Origin: Pedobacter sp. PAMC26386
Lineage (GTDB): Bacteria > Bacteroidota > Bacteroidia > Sphingobacteriales > Sphingobacteriaceae
Assembly (NCBI GenBank): GCA_014302835.1
Contig: CP060294.1
Span: forward strand, 3,249,067 to 3,313,066
Direction of reading: 5' to 3'
Length of the DNA: 64,000 bases
This document shows positions 34,815-44,414 of the stretch, piece by piece; the stretch's first letter is position 1; each line of letters begins with the position of its first letter. The translations under genes were made by a program, and so were the position numbers. The notes beneath the pieces were generated by a model that did no database searches, was not told the DNA's origin, and saw nothing but the letters and a program-made list of their open reading frames with translations.

Positions 34815-35222
34815 TTAACTGGCTTTGAAGAGGAATGCACTTTGTTCTGAAGAGGAGTAAAGTATCATTCTTGTGGATAGATATCCGATAGGGCGTTGAA
34901 ATCTTAAAATAACCAACGAATTGATATTCAACTGTATTTGTACACTCTTGTTTTGTATCCATAACGACAACTGATCTGAAGAAGACAGGAAGCCGCGCAG
35001 AAAATTATTACTGCGTATTTTTTGAATGAAACTCTGATAAAAGATATGCGAACTACGGACAATACGGCTATTGCCAGCTAATTTACCACTGGTAACTTTT
35101 TCTTCGGTTGTCGAAAACTGACTGTATCCACCGGAAATGACTAACAGATTGATAAACAATAAAATGAGCATTGCCCAATGGGACATCCTCGTTTTAAAAT
35201 CAAAAGCTGTTAAATTGACCAT
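34815..35222 (-). CDS. Hypothetical exported protein
   Basis: 135 residues from ATG 35222 (MVNLTAFDFKTRMSH). Residues 17-38 (MLILLFINLLVISGGYSQ) are a signal peptide or anchor, after a charged stretch. The rest is a mixed Ser/Ile/Leu domain (FLSSSDQLSLWIQNKSVQI, LNINSLVILRFQRP) with no known motif, perhaps a secreted beta-sandwich fragment. It follows the COG3014 gene on the same strand by about 65 bases. Confidence 0.5.
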   Translation of the reverse strand: MVNLTAFDFKTRMSHWAMLILLFINLLVISGGYSQFSTTEEKVTSGKLAGNSRIVRSSHIFYQSFIQKIRSNNFLRGFLSSSDQLSLWIQNKSVQIQLNINSLVILRFQRPIGYLSTRMILYSSSEQSAFLFKAS

Positions 35223-35287
35223 CTCGAACAAAGATAATGATTAATCTAACAGCCATCAAACTGACTAAAATATTGTAAATTAATTAT

Positions 35288-36712
35288 TTAACGGAGCGTT
35301 GAATAGTTATAAAACTGAATTCTACCGGTACCATTTACCTTAATAGTCTTGGTTTCTTCAGCTCCCTCAGCATTTTTAAGCGTGATATTAATTTCATTCT
35401 CTCCCGTCTTCAAAGGAATACGAGCGTAAGAAATATTGCTTGGTAAAGATTGCCAGTTACGGGTATCGGCCTTTTCAGATAGTAAACTATAAAGTTGCAT
35501 ACCATATCCAAGACCTTCTAATAAGGTGTTGTTTTTTTGATTGTCACTTTTAGCACTTTCACGCAAAGCGTACTCTGCTATTTTCTTAACGGCAAGCCTG
35601 GAAAGTATTTTGCCCATTTCTTTCAGGGTACGTTGCTGAAGAGTCCTATAAGCCAGTACATTGATATCTTCTGTTTTTTCCAATATCAAATCGCCCTGTG
35701 CACTTTTAATCACAGCAGAAGAATAGTATGAAGGCTTTGATACATATTTAGGAAACGCAGCCCTTAAACTCTCCACAGCTTTAATATTCAGTTTATCGCG
35801 ATCACCGGTGTAAATAAATGGAATGAGCAAACCACCCGCAGCATTGCTAAAAAACAGGTTTCCACCGTCGCCCCTGGTTAAAGTAAAAAACAGATCTTCC
35901 TGTACCTTTACTGGTGCTAAACCATTCTCCCAGAAAAAGATCAGTTCGCCGCCTTCGGGCGCCTTTTCTGGTTTATACTGGATTCCAAATGCATTTTCAA
36001 ACTGTACAGCTTCTGAAGTGAACCCATTTAAATAAGCTGTTCTGATTACATCTTTCTCAAGACCTAAAGGCATTTTAGTACCATAATAAGTTTGCTCAGG
36101 ACTTTTCTGATAGATTTCTACGGCATTCCGGTAAGAGATAAAAGCGTTGTTTACATCATTATTACTTTCGTAAATCATGCCCTGCAAGGTTAAAGAGAAG
36201 GCATCCTGACTATAACGTTTATCTTTGTTATTGAATTTATCACCCTGTTCCTGCGTTTGTAAACTAATACGTCGCGCTTCTACTACGGCTTCGTCTGTAT
36301 TGTGCAGATATAGATAGTTAAGTGCTTTGTAGTAGTGGATCATGAATTTCTCGAAATCTTCTCCTTTATAACGTTGCGTCATTGGATTCACCAATACGCC
36401 AACTGTTGCATCCATCACACCTGTCATACCAATTTCCAGCATTTGATCGGCCTCATTAAAATACCGGTTACTATTTTCGTATTCTCCAAGCAAATGACTT
36501 ATTCTTCCTTTCTCCATCAGGAAAAGGAGTTTGTTTCGCGGCTTCTGAATCAGGCTGTTTTTATCCAGCTCAATTTCTGCCTCTTTATAATTTCCTGTAG
36601 AAATATTTTTATAATAGGGAGTAATACGGTCGTTATAACTTGCGCAACCAAATAAAAAAAGCATCAATCCTACAACTGATGCCCGAAGAATATACGTACG
36701 AATGGTTGTCAT
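35288..36712 (-). CDS. COG3014-like tetratricopeptide lipoprotein
   Basis: 474 residues. The signal ends in the lipobox LFGC (Cys23). Residues 30-220 form TPR-like helices (YKEAEIELDKN, EYENSNRYFNEADQMLE, AFISYRNAVEIYQKSPEQTY), and the C-terminal half is a beta-rich domain with ENEINITLKNAEGAEETKTI. The family is unnamed but typically accompanies LpoB-type genes, as here: the LpoB gene is 63 bases upstream on the same strand. An accessory role in outer-membrane control of peptidoglycan synthesis is inferred from that pairing only. Confidence 0.82.
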   Translation of the reverse strand: MTTIRTYILRASVVGLMLFLFGCASYNDRITPYYKNISTGNYKEAEIELDKNSLIQKPRNKLLFLMEKGRISHLLGEYENSNRYFNEADQMLEIGMTGVMDATVGVLVNPMTQRYKGEDFEKFMIHYYKALNYLYLHNTDEAVVEARRISLQTQEQGDKFNNKDKRYSQDAFSLTLQGMIYESNNDVNNAFISYRNAVEIYQKSPEQTYYGTKMPLGLEKDVIRTAYLNGFTSEAVQFENAFGIQYKPEKAPEGGELIFFWENGLAPVKVQEDLFFTLTRGDGGNLFFSNAAGGLLIPFIYTGDRDKLNIKAVESLRAAFPKYVSKPSYYSSAVIKSAQGDLILEKTEDINVLAYRTLQQRTLKEMGKILSRLAVKKIAEYALRESAKSDNQKNNTLLEGLGYGMQLYSLLSEKADTRNWQSLPSNISYARIPLKTGENEINITLKNAEGAEETKTIKVNGTGRIQFYNYSTLR

Positions 36713-36775
36713 ATTAGCTATAAACTGTCCTGAACATCAAATCAATGATCTTCAGGACAATGGGAAATTACGGGA

Positions 36776-37372
36776 TTAGTTTTTAACGTACTTGGCTATT
36801 TTCTTTTCACCGATCCAAACAACTTCGTTAGTTTGAATATTAGTCAGCTCAAGATTTACCTGATAATAAACTACTTTCTGACGTTTATGCGCATCAACAA
36901 TAGAGTTGATTGAACCCTGAAGAATAAAATCAGCTCCGTTTTCCAAACCGAATTTCTTGATTGTTGAATTAGAAGAATTAGTTTGCTGATCTGCTTTTTC
37001 AGCACGCAGTTCTTCACGTTTTTTACCCCCTTGTACTAAACGTACACGCTGCGTTTGAACAAATGAACTTTCAATATCTTTTACGAAAGTCTCTGCGTCA
37101 ATATGCTCATGGCTTTTGTTTTGAACAAATCCAACAATCACTACTGGCTTTTTGCCTTGATGCTCTTCCTGGTGGTTGCTGATCCAGGCTGCATTCAGAA
37201 TGTTTTTTGTTAGTTCATCTGCTACCATTCTGGAATCACTGTTATTCCATGAACCGCTGATATCTATCGTTTGATCTGTACTCACACGTGTTACTTGTCT
37301 GGATGAACATGAGGCAATCATCATTCCTGAAGCGGCAAGCGCAGTAACTGTTAATAATTTATTGAATTTCAT
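36776..37372 (-). CDS. LpoB-like penicillin-binding-protein activator, lipoprotein
   Basis: 198 residues. Lipobox IASC (Cys22), then a flexible linker and the LpoB domain: DISGSWNNSDSRMVADELTK, PVVIVGFVQNKSHEHIDAET, FVKDIESSFVQTQRVRLVQG, and ENGADFILQGSINSIVD then NLELTNIQTNEVVWIGEKKI. In Enterobacteria LpoB is an outer-membrane lipoprotein that reaches through the peptidoglycan to activate PBP1b. A similar role is likely but not shown for Bacteroidetes. It is in one operon with the 126-residue protein and the COG3014 lipoprotein. Confidence 0.88.
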   Translation of the reverse strand: MKFNKLLTVTALAASGMMIASCSSRQVTRVSTDQTIDISGSWNNSDSRMVADELTKNILNAAWISNHQEEHQGKKPVVIVGFVQNKSHEHIDAETFVKDIESSFVQTQRVRLVQGGKKREELRAEKADQQTNSSNSTIKKFGLENGADFILQGSINSIVDAHKRQKVVYYQVNLELTNIQTNEVVWIGEKKIAKYVKN

Positions 37373-37422
37373 CTGTGTTATTCGGGTTTTTTATAATTGT
37401 TAGATCGTATTTCCAGGAATTG

Positions 37423-37803
37423 TTACCAGCCGAACCAGAAATTACTGCGGCCACCATAATAGTTTCCGTAGTTATAACCGCCATAAGGATAATAACTGCT
37501 ACCAAAACTCAGGGAAGGATAAAAATCGCCATAATAACCATTCATCCTTTCTTCATGTCTCCACTCCAGTCTCTGGCGACGGCGTTCTAATTTCGCCTCA
37601 TACCAGTCATATGCCTTATAGGTGTTCTGTATAGTCGTTCCATGCTGACTAATCAAAGAGTCTGCGACTTTAAAATATTTCTCCTGGCTTTCTTTATACC
37701 GTGGGTTTTGATCCGGTGCTAAACCAGATTGCTGTGCGCTTGCTGTTCCAGCGTAAAGAGCGCCAAACAATAAGCTGGAAATAACGATTAAATTCCTTTT
37801 CAT
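37423..37803 (-). CDS. Hypothetical secreted protein of the LpoB operon
   Basis: 126 residues from ATG 37803 (MKRNLIVISSLLFGAL); signal peptide to about residue 24 (GTASAQQ). The mature part has a charged helix with YDWYEAKLERRRQRLEWRHE, then a Gly/Tyr-rich tail (GSSYYPYGGYNYGNYYGG) ending NFWFGW. The aromatic C-terminal end resembles tails of surface-exposed Bacteroidetes proteins. It is upstream of LpoB by 50 bases and probably the first gene of that operon. Function unknown. Confidence 0.75.
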   Translation of the reverse strand: MKRNLIVISSLLFGALYAGTASAQQSGLAPDQNPRYKESQEKYFKVADSLISQHGTTIQNTYKAYDWYEAKLERRRQRLEWRHEERMNGYYGDFYPSLSFGSSYYPYGGYNYGNYYGGRSNFWFGW

Positions 37804-37827
37804 GACCTTAAATTTAAAGTGTAACAA

Positions 37828-38152
37828 AAATAAACAAAATATAGATCAGATGTACAAATTTACTGCCATGCTTCAGTTAATTTAACGTTTTTTAACGAAA
37901 CTTTGATAATTCATATCCCCCGTCCAATTAAAATTCTCTTTAAATAAAAACTTTGGGTCGATTGCGTTCAAAACTAATACTCGATTTAGCAATACCTCTA
38001 TTAATTATATAATTAGAATATTTATTTCGTTCACTGTTATTTCATCACATCAAATTACTTCAAAACATAGACTTATTGTGAGAAATAATAATAAATAATG
38101 ATATTTAACACATCTATACGTATAAATAAAATTTAAAAACAAATCTACACTT
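37828..38152. other. Intergenic region with divergent promoters only
   Basis: 325 bases between the minus-strand LpoB operon and the plus-strand DUF3078 gene. It is AT-rich and should hold both promoters; I see no open frame, RNA or clear hairpin in it. Confidence 0.5.
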
Positions 38153-39046
38153 ATGAAAAAACTTATCCTCTCATTGGTATTAGCAAGTGTTAGCCTGATA
38201 GGCTATGCACAGGTAGCCCCGAAAGTTGATACGACAAAAACATGGACTATACACGGAGAAAATACTTTTCTTATTAATCAGAGTTCCTTTTCCAACTGGT
38301 CATCTGGTGGAGTAAACTCGGTAGCTGGAAATATTTTGTTTAATTATGATTTCAACTATAAAAAGGATGTTTGGAGCTGGGATAACAAAGTAATTCTGGG
38401 TTACGGATTGAGTAAGCAACAGGATATTGGTACCCGCAAAAATGATGACAGAATTATTTTGAATAGTTTATTGGGTCGTCAGGCATCTAAATACTGGATG
38501 TATACCTTTTATGCGAATTTTCAAACTCAGTTTGCAAAGGGATATAATTATACAGGAAATTCACAAAGCTTAATTTCGAATTTCCTTGCACCGGCTTATT
38601 TAACGTTTGGGCCAGGTTTTGCCTATAAACGTTCTGATAATTTCAGAATTAACATTTCACCAGCCGCTGCACGTATTATTATAGTTCGGGATGATTCACT
38701 CTCTCATAAGGGTGCATTTGGTGTTGATGTGGATAAAAAGAGTAAGTTCCAGTTTGGTGCTTCATTAGATGCTTACTATAAAGTAAACCTGCTTGAGAAC
38801 ATCAGTCTGGAAAACACTTTAAAGCTATATTCTAATTACCTTGATAAACCAGGAAATATCTACACTGATTATACAGCCAACCTTTTCATGAAGGTGAATA
38901 AATTTGTAACGGTGAATGCTGGCGTCCAATTGATTTATGATGATAAAACTAAAATACCAGTATATACCAATGGACTACAAACGGGAGATAAAAAAGCACT
39001 ACAAGTAAAACAGATTTTCGGAGCTGGAGTTACTTATAAGTTCTAG
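38153..39046 (+). CDS. DUF3078 domain outer-membrane protein
   Basis: 297 residues. Signal peptide LILSLVLASVSLIGYAQ, then DUF3078: KTWTIHGENTFLINQSSFSN, WSSGGVNSVAGNILFNYDFN and WSWDNKVILGYGLSKQQ. The alternating beta strands and closing VKQIFGAGVTYKF, with a C-terminal Phe, fit an outer-membrane beta-barrel. No function is known for the family. It is a single gene with its own terminator. Confidence 0.92.
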   Translation: MKKLILSLVLASVSLIGYAQVAPKVDTTKTWTIHGENTFLINQSSFSNWSSGGVNSVAGNILFNYDFNYKKDVWSWDNKVILGYGLSKQQDIGTRKNDDRIILNSLLGRQASKYWMYTFYANFQTQFAKGYNYTGNSQSLISNFLAPAYLTFGPGFAYKRSDNFRINISPAAARIIIVRDDSLSHKGAFGVDVDKKSKFQFGASLDAYYKVNLLENISLENTLKLYSNYLDKPGNIYTDYTANLFMKVNKFVTVNAGVQLIYDDKTKIPVYTNGLQTGDKKALQVKQIFGAGVTYKF

Positions 39047-39072
39047 TTTTTCTAACATAATTTCTTGTTCTA

Positions 39073-39125
39073 AAAAATCTGAAAAAGGTGCAGTATTTAA
39101 AATACTGCACCTTTTTCAGATTTTT
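39073..39125. terminator. Long bidirectional terminator hairpin
   Basis: A stem of about 25 bp, centred on GGTGCAGTATTT / AAATACTGCACC and extended by CTGAAAAA / TTTTTCAG. It separates the DUF3078 gene from the convergent transporter gene. Confidence 0.9.
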
Positions 39126-39164
39126 GTCCCAACTTTAGAGAAGTTAATTCAATAACTTTATGAT

Positions 39165-40511
39165 CTAACCATCCAGATCTTCATTCAGTTTTGAAGTCTC
39201 TTTTGAATCCTTCATAAATACATAAACGACCAATGACATAAAGATACAGCCAGTAATATACCAATAGAAATAAGGCTCATGTCCTATCTTTTTAAACCAT
39301 AGCGCTAAGTATTCAACTGTACCACCAAATATGGCTACAGTAATCCCATACGGTAATCCAACGCCAAGCGCCCTGATCTGCGCCGGAAATAGTTCCGCCT
39401 TCACGATAGCGTTAATACTGGTGTATCCGCTGACAATTACAAGTGCCGCCAGTAAAAGGAAAAAAGCCCCCCATTGTGAAGTCGTTTGACTCAGCGTTGT
39501 CAATAATGGCACTGTAAAAATAGTCCCTAAGACACCAAAACCAATCAGCAATGGTTTCCGGCCTATCCGATCTGAAAGACTGCCAAACAACGGCTGTAAT
39601 AGTGCAAAAATAAAAAGAGAGAAAAATGATAATAAGGTAGCTTCTCCTTTGGATAAATGCACTGTGTTGACTAAAAACTTCTGCATATAGGTTGTATAGG
39701 TGTAAAACGCAAGAGTTCCTCCCAGTGTAAGTCCAATAACCGTAAATATGGCTTTAGGGTGTTTCAATAATTCTCTGATTGTACCACTTTTATCGTCTTT
39801 TTTACTTTTTTGTGCTTCAAAAGCCTTGGTCTCATGCAGGCTTTTACGCAGATATAAAGCTACAATGGAAAGTATTGCTCCAATTACAAAAGGAATACGC
39901 CATCCCCAGGAGATCAGCTGCTCTTCAGTGAGTATTCTTTGCAGAATAATCTGGATTCCTAAGGCAATGAGTTGTCCGCCAATTAAGGTAACGTACTGAA
40001 AACTTGAATAGAAACCCCTGCGGTTTTTAGTCGCCATTTCACTCAGATAAGTTGCAGATACGCCATATTCACCTCCAACACTGAGTCCCTGTAATAATCT
40101 GGCCACAAGTAACAATACAGGAGCTACCAGCCCTATCGTTTTAAAAGTTGGCGTTAAGGCAATCAGTAGAGAGCCCAGAGACATTAGTAATACAGATAGT
40201 GTCATGCTTTGTTTCCGTCCTACCTTATCAGCGATACGGCCAAACATCCATCCGCCAATTGGACGCATCAGAAAACCAAGTGCAAAAATACCTGCTGTAT
40301 TCAGTAACTGTGCTGTTGAACTTCCTGATGGAAAAAAAGAAGAAGAAAAATAGATGGCAAATGCAGAATAAGCATACCAATCATACCATTCCACAAGATT
40401 TCCAACTGATCCACCAAAAATGGCCTTTAGTCTTTGTTTTGAAATTTTAGGAGATTCCTGATCTTCATCAGTCAATTGTTTGATCGCTGACAAATCGGTC
40501 TGTCGTTCCAT
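39165..40511 (-). CDS. MFS transporter, metabolite:H+ symporter (KgtP/ProP-like)
   Basis: 448 residues with twelve hydrophobic segments. MHS-family marks are GNLVEWYDWYAYSAFAIYFS at residues 36-55, GGWMFGRIADKVGRKQ (loop 2-3), LLQGLSVGGEYGVSATYLSE, and GSLSDRIGRKPLL in the second half. Such proteins take up dicarboxylates, 2-oxoglutarate, proline or betaine with protons across the inner membrane; the exact substrate is open. The porin-like gene upstream, 56 bases away on the same strand, suggests a shared uptake route through both membranes. Confidence 0.92.
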   Translation of the reverse strand: MERQTDLSAIKQLTDEDQESPKISKQRLKAIFGGSVGNLVEWYDWYAYSAFAIYFSSSFFPSGSSTAQLLNTAGIFALGFLMRPIGGWMFGRIADKVGRKQSMTLSVLLMSLGSLLIALTPTFKTIGLVAPVLLLVARLLQGLSVGGEYGVSATYLSEMATKNRRGFYSSFQYVTLIGGQLIALGIQIILQRILTEEQLISWGWRIPFVIGAILSIVALYLRKSLHETKAFEAQKSKKDDKSGTIRELLKHPKAIFTVIGLTLGGTLAFYTYTTYMQKFLVNTVHLSKGEATLLSFFSLFIFALLQPLFGSLSDRIGRKPLLIGFGVLGTIFTVPLLTTLSQTTSQWGAFFLLLAALVIVSGYTSINAIVKAELFPAQIRALGVGLPYGITVAIFGGTVEYLALWFKKIGHEPYFYWYITGCIFMSLVVYVFMKDSKETSKLNEDLDG

Positions 40512-40567
40512 ATGATAATATTTTTAGGTGTTTTTGATAATTTTTATAATGTTATGCTGTGTTGTCT

Positions 40568-42046
40568 CTATAGCCAGAATTGTATCGAGGCCAAAAATTC
40601 ACCTGCACGTTTAAATATTTTTCTATCTGTTGTTGTATATAAAGGTCTGCTGCCATACTCAAGAGAAAGCTTTACATGGTTTCCATCGAAAAGAAAATTA
40701 GCCCCTGCGTTATAATAATTCCCGGGTTGGTTAAGCGCCTTTAAATTTTTATAACTATATGCAATATAAGGTTGTATACGTAATTTATCACTAAATTTCG
40801 GCAGAGTAAAAGCTGTCTGAGTATACCAGATATTACCCGTCCCCATTAAGATTCTGGAATTCCCAAATCCCTCCAATGCTTTCAATCCGGTATATGAAGT
40901 ATCTGCAGTGCCGGGATTCATAACACCCGTTGTACGCAAATAATCTGGTCCGAAATTATAATTGTACCAGACGCTGTATAACGTAAAAGACATCTCTTTC
41001 GATGAACTTCCTACTGGGGTATCAAAGAATATATCCGCTCCCAGTGTAGTAATCGCATGGCTTAGATAGACATTTTTTGACGGTTGGGTCATCGTCCCCT
41101 TTGGTGCATGAAGAAAACCTGCACCTACATTAAAAACCTTCTTTTTACCATAATAAGAGCCAGCAAAAAAGGCATTTGGGGTTTCTTCTCCATCTAAAAA
41201 CTGATAGTCAAAATATCCATTGTAAGACATCGAATTCCCTCTGTTATTGTCAACGGCAGGCCCGCCTATTGTAGGTTTCCCAGAGGTCATAAACGGTTTA
41301 TTGATACTAACCCGATAGTTTAATCTATCAATATTACCTTTAGCAAAGACACCAAACTGACGGGTAAACTGGTCGGAAACTTCTACTGTCGGCCAGTTAA
41401 ACACAGGTGCATCGGCTGTAAGCAAGCTAATTGTGCTGGCATTCGTTAATCGGCTGACTCCATTCCATGAATGTAAGCCCGTACCGATATAGAGTGAGTT
41501 ATTCCCCGCAGCTGATGAAGATTTTGCAGACTCATCAAAAATAGTAAACTGACTGTAAGCATCATGAATGAAGAAAGGTGCTTTTTTACCTGCCCCATTT
41601 GCTCCCGTTCCTGTACCTCCTCCGGTAGCGAAACTCTGATTATTCATTCCTACCTGCATCATTAAAAGGAAGCGTTTTGACGTTTGACCGTATAACTGAA
41701 TCCGCATACGCCGGATTCCGGCATCTGAAGACCAGTTCTGAGGTTGTCCATTCACCGCTGTTCCTGGATTATTTTCTATTGCTCTTACCCAGGATTGCAG
41801 CCAGATATTCATTTTCAAATACTGTGTCCCGCTTTCATTGAATTTGAAATAAAGACCATTATTAGCTGATACCAGTTTAGGTGAAGAAGCTTCAGTTTTC
41901 GCTGGAGGAATCTTTCCTGATTTAAGTGGAAAAGCTTCTCCCAGTTTATCTGGCGGAATATGGCTCGTAGTATCATCCTGAGCCTGGGCAATCTGTATGG
42001 AAAGAAAACAGACGCTTATCACAAAAAAAAGAATTCTCATTTGCAT
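40568..42046 (-). CDS. Porin-like outer-membrane beta-barrel protein
   Basis: About 492 residues from ATG 42046 (MQMRILFFVIS). The signal peptide ends IQIAQAQ. After a Pro-rich region of 40 residues, long amphipathic strands follow (NNGLYFKFNESGTQYLKMNI, GIRRMRIQLYGQTSKRFLLM, FTRQFGVFAKGNIDRLNYRV), and the last strand ends LASIQFWL, resembling phosphate-selective porin O/P relatives. A Gly-rich loop (GGGTGTGANGAGK) is near residue 155. It is co-transcribed with the MFS gene, which suggests import of the same solute. Confidence 0.82.
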   Translation of the reverse strand: MQMRILFFVISVCFLSIQIAQAQDDTTSHIPPDKLGEAFPLKSGKIPPAKTEASSPKLVSANNGLYFKFNESGTQYLKMNIWLQSWVRAIENNPGTAVNGQPQNWSSDAGIRRMRIQLYGQTSKRFLLMMQVGMNNQSFATGGGTGTGANGAGKKAPFFIHDAYSQFTIFDESAKSSSAAGNNSLYIGTGLHSWNGVSRLTNASTISLLTADAPVFNWPTVEVSDQFTRQFGVFAKGNIDRLNYRVSINKPFMTSGKPTIGGPAVDNNRGNSMSYNGYFDYQFLDGEETPNAFFAGSYYGKKKVFNVGAGFLHAPKGTMTQPSKNVYLSHAITTLGADIFFDTPVGSSSKEMSFTLYSVWYNYNFGPDYLRTTGVMNPGTADTSYTGLKALEGFGNSRILMGTGNIWYTQTAFTLPKFSDKLRIQPYIAYSYKNLKALNQPGNYYNAGANFLFDGNHVKLSLEYGSRPLYTTTDRKIFKRAGEFLASIQFWL

Positions 42047-42190
42047 TGCTATTTGGTTAGGCACTTCTACCAGATAAATAATTCTGGTATTTAGTTTGCC
42101 TTATAAAGCAAAGCAATGATTTTATAGAAATTTTGAGGAAAACTTATAGAACCTTTGAAATTTCATTAAAAACGGCAAATAATAAAACGA

Positions 42191-43468
42191 TCAGGAGCGA
42201 TCTGTATGATTAAATACTAAAATCAGTGAATGCCATCCATGTTCATATTCATAACTAATCTGATGTCCATATAATTCACTAATCTTTTTAACAATAGCCA
42301 GGCCAATACCAATGGAGTCACGTTCACTGTTTCCTTTTTTAAATCGTCCAAACAATTCATTGAGCGGAATTCCGGGAGCCTTTCCTGTATTTTTAATGAC
42401 CAGCTCTGTTTGGGTTAGTTTAATTATAATTTTACCGGACAGTATATTGTGCCTAATTGAATTACTTACAAGATTATTCAACATCAATGTGGCTAGTGAT
42501 TCATCGAGCGCGACTTTCACTTGCGGTTCAATATCAGTTTCCAAACTGATTTCTCTCATTTCCATCCAATCTGTAAAGCGTATAATTTTCCTGGAAAGGA
42601 TAACACTGAGGTCAATCCGGCTCTTTAAATCAGAATTATAGTTTTCCAGTTTCGCCAGCAAAGTAAGTGCATGATTTATCCTAGCCAGTTTCTCCAGTTC
42701 ATCATGGATATCTGAGAGCATCGCAGCCTGCGTTTCTTCTAACTCAGACTCCATGAGCAATTCTATCTTAGCCTTCATTGTTGCAATAGGAGTTTGCAAT
42801 TCATGAGAAGCATTTTCTGAAAATTCTTTTAATGCGATGTAGCTGTTCTTCGCTTTGTTAGACATTTTAACCAGGAAGCTATTGAGTTCTTTGAATTCTG
42901 TAGTCTGCGTTTCATGTACATTGATCGTATTTTCCTGGTCTATTTCAAATTGCTGAATTGCATCAAGCGTATCATTGAAGGGCTTTAAAATATGCCAGGA
43001 AATCAATTCACTAAGAATGATAACCAGGGCGATCAAAAAAACAAATGTCCAGGCAAAAACAAGGATAATCCCAGTGAGATAAATATCATCTGGTTCTACC
43101 AGCATCGCCTTGCTGGATATGTTATAATGTACTCCATTAATTACCGGATAGGAAGAAAAATAGACCATAGGAACTATGGCTTCTACTTCATCATTCCACT
43201 CCTTCTGAATCTTGACGGATTCAGGATTCATTAGCGAATCCTGAATCAAAAACGGTTTGATCTTTACATTTTTCCCGGGAAGGAAAGCTGTATGCTCATA
43301 TGGTTTTTCCATATGCCTTGCAACAACAAGGTTCAAGTTCTCCAATTTACCTACAACTGATTGGACCGCACCGCGACGTATGGCTGAATACACAATTGCA
43401 AAACCTATGTTTAAGACCACGAAGGTGATGATCGCATAAGCTATTGTATATTTATAATTGATCTTCAT
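42191..43468 (-). CDS. Sensor histidine kinase
   Basis: 425 residues. One membrane helix at 9-30, a periplasmic sensor to about 130, a second helix (LTGIILVFAWTFVFLIALVI), then the dimerisation/phospho-acceptor domain with His in SENASHELQTPIATMKAKIE and an ATPase domain: N box TLMLNNLVSNSIRHN, G boxes GKAPGIPL and DSIGIGLAIVKKI. It pairs with the response regulator gene 43 bases upstream on the same strand. Signal unknown. Confidence 0.93.
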   Translation of the reverse strand: MKINYKYTIAYAIITFVVLNIGFAIVYSAIRRGAVQSVVGKLENLNLVVARHMEKPYEHTAFLPGKNVKIKPFLIQDSLMNPESVKIQKEWNDEVEAIVPMVYFSSYPVINGVHYNISSKAMLVEPDDIYLTGIILVFAWTFVFLIALVIILSELISWHILKPFNDTLDAIQQFEIDQENTINVHETQTTEFKELNSFLVKMSNKAKNSYIALKEFSENASHELQTPIATMKAKIELLMESELEETQAAMLSDIHDELEKLARINHALTLLAKLENYNSDLKSRIDLSVILSRKIIRFTDWMEMREISLETDIEPQVKVALDESLATLMLNNLVSNSIRHNILSGKIIIKLTQTELVIKNTGKAPGIPLNELFGRFKKGNSERDSIGIGLAIVKKISELYGHQISYEYEHGWHSLILVFNHTDRS

Positions 43469-43511
43469 CCTAAACTTGTTTTTCTAGCCTTTGGTTCTCA
43501 TAATCTCTTGA

Positions 43512-44195
43512 TCATTGCTTACGAAGATTCAATTTATATCCAAATCCATAAACGGTACTGATATAATCAATACCGCCAGCATCGGTGATTTTTTTACGCA
43601 GATTTTTAATATGCTGATAAACAAAATCTACACTATCAAGATTATCCGTATAATCACCCCAAAGATGTTCGGCTATAGCCTGTCGTGTAAGTACCCGTCC
43701 CTGGTTGTTGATCAGATAGATTAACAGATTTATTTCTTTTTTTGTCAGACTGAGTGGCGTTTCATTAACATGGCATTCCAGTAGCTGAAGATCGACAGTA
43801 ATTTCCGCAAAGGTAAGCTGGTGATTTTTTCCTGGAACCTTTCTACGCATTACAGCTTTAATCCGGCTATGCAGTTCGGGTAGAGGAAAAGGTTTAGTAA
43901 TATAATCGTCAGCTCCCTCATCCAGTCCGGTAATTTTAAAATCAAGCGCGTTTTGTGCAGAGATGATAATCACGCTGCTCTCAACCCCCTCTTTTTTGAT
44001 CAGCCTGAGTAAATTAATTCCGTTCCCATCCGGCAGCATAATATCCAGGATAATACAGTCGTAGGTAAACAGTACTAGCTTCTCTCTCGCCTGATCAAAA
44101 GTTTTTGCAATCTCACAGATATAGTTCTCTTGTTTGAGGTAGTCGGCTATACTTTTCGCAAGCTCAGGTGTATCTTCTACCAGTAATAGTTTCAT
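43512..44195 (-). CDS. OmpR/PhoB family response regulator
   Basis: 227 residues from ATG 44195 (MKLLLVEDTPELAKS). Receiver domain: acidic pair in LLVED, phospho-acceptor Asp near residue 51 in DCIILDIMLPDGNG, and Lys in YITKPFPLPEL. Winged-helix DNA-binding domain: NEIPLSLTKKEINLL-type strand, and RVLTRQAIAEHLWGD with VYQHIKNLRKKI as recognition helix. It is co-transcribed with the sensor kinase. Target genes are unknown; the porin/transporter pair is a possible but unproven target. Confidence 0.94.
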   Translation of the reverse strand: MKLLLVEDTPELAKSIADYLKQENYICEIAKTFDQAREKLVLFTYDCIILDIMLPDGNGINLLRLIKKEGVESSVIIISAQNALDFKITGLDEGADDYITKPFPLPELHSRIKAVMRRKVPGKNHQLTFAEITVDLQLLECHVNETPLSLTKKEINLLIYLINNQGRVLTRQAIAEHLWGDYTDNLDSVDFVYQHIKNLRKKITDAGGIDYISTVYGFGYKLNLRKQ

Positions 44196-44414
44196 ATGCA
44201 AATGATCTCTAATTGCAAAATAAGAAAAATAAACAGAGATCAGGCTAGAGAAGTATCAATTAATAACTTATAGCTGATAGTATTTATTATACACCAGCAC
44301 CGTTATTGGTACCTGATCCATAAGAGACATTTCCTTTTTTTTTTAAATAACTTGTGTAACCAAAAGGTTTCATATATATTTGTAACCGAACGGCTACATA
44401 ATTAGTCAGTATGT

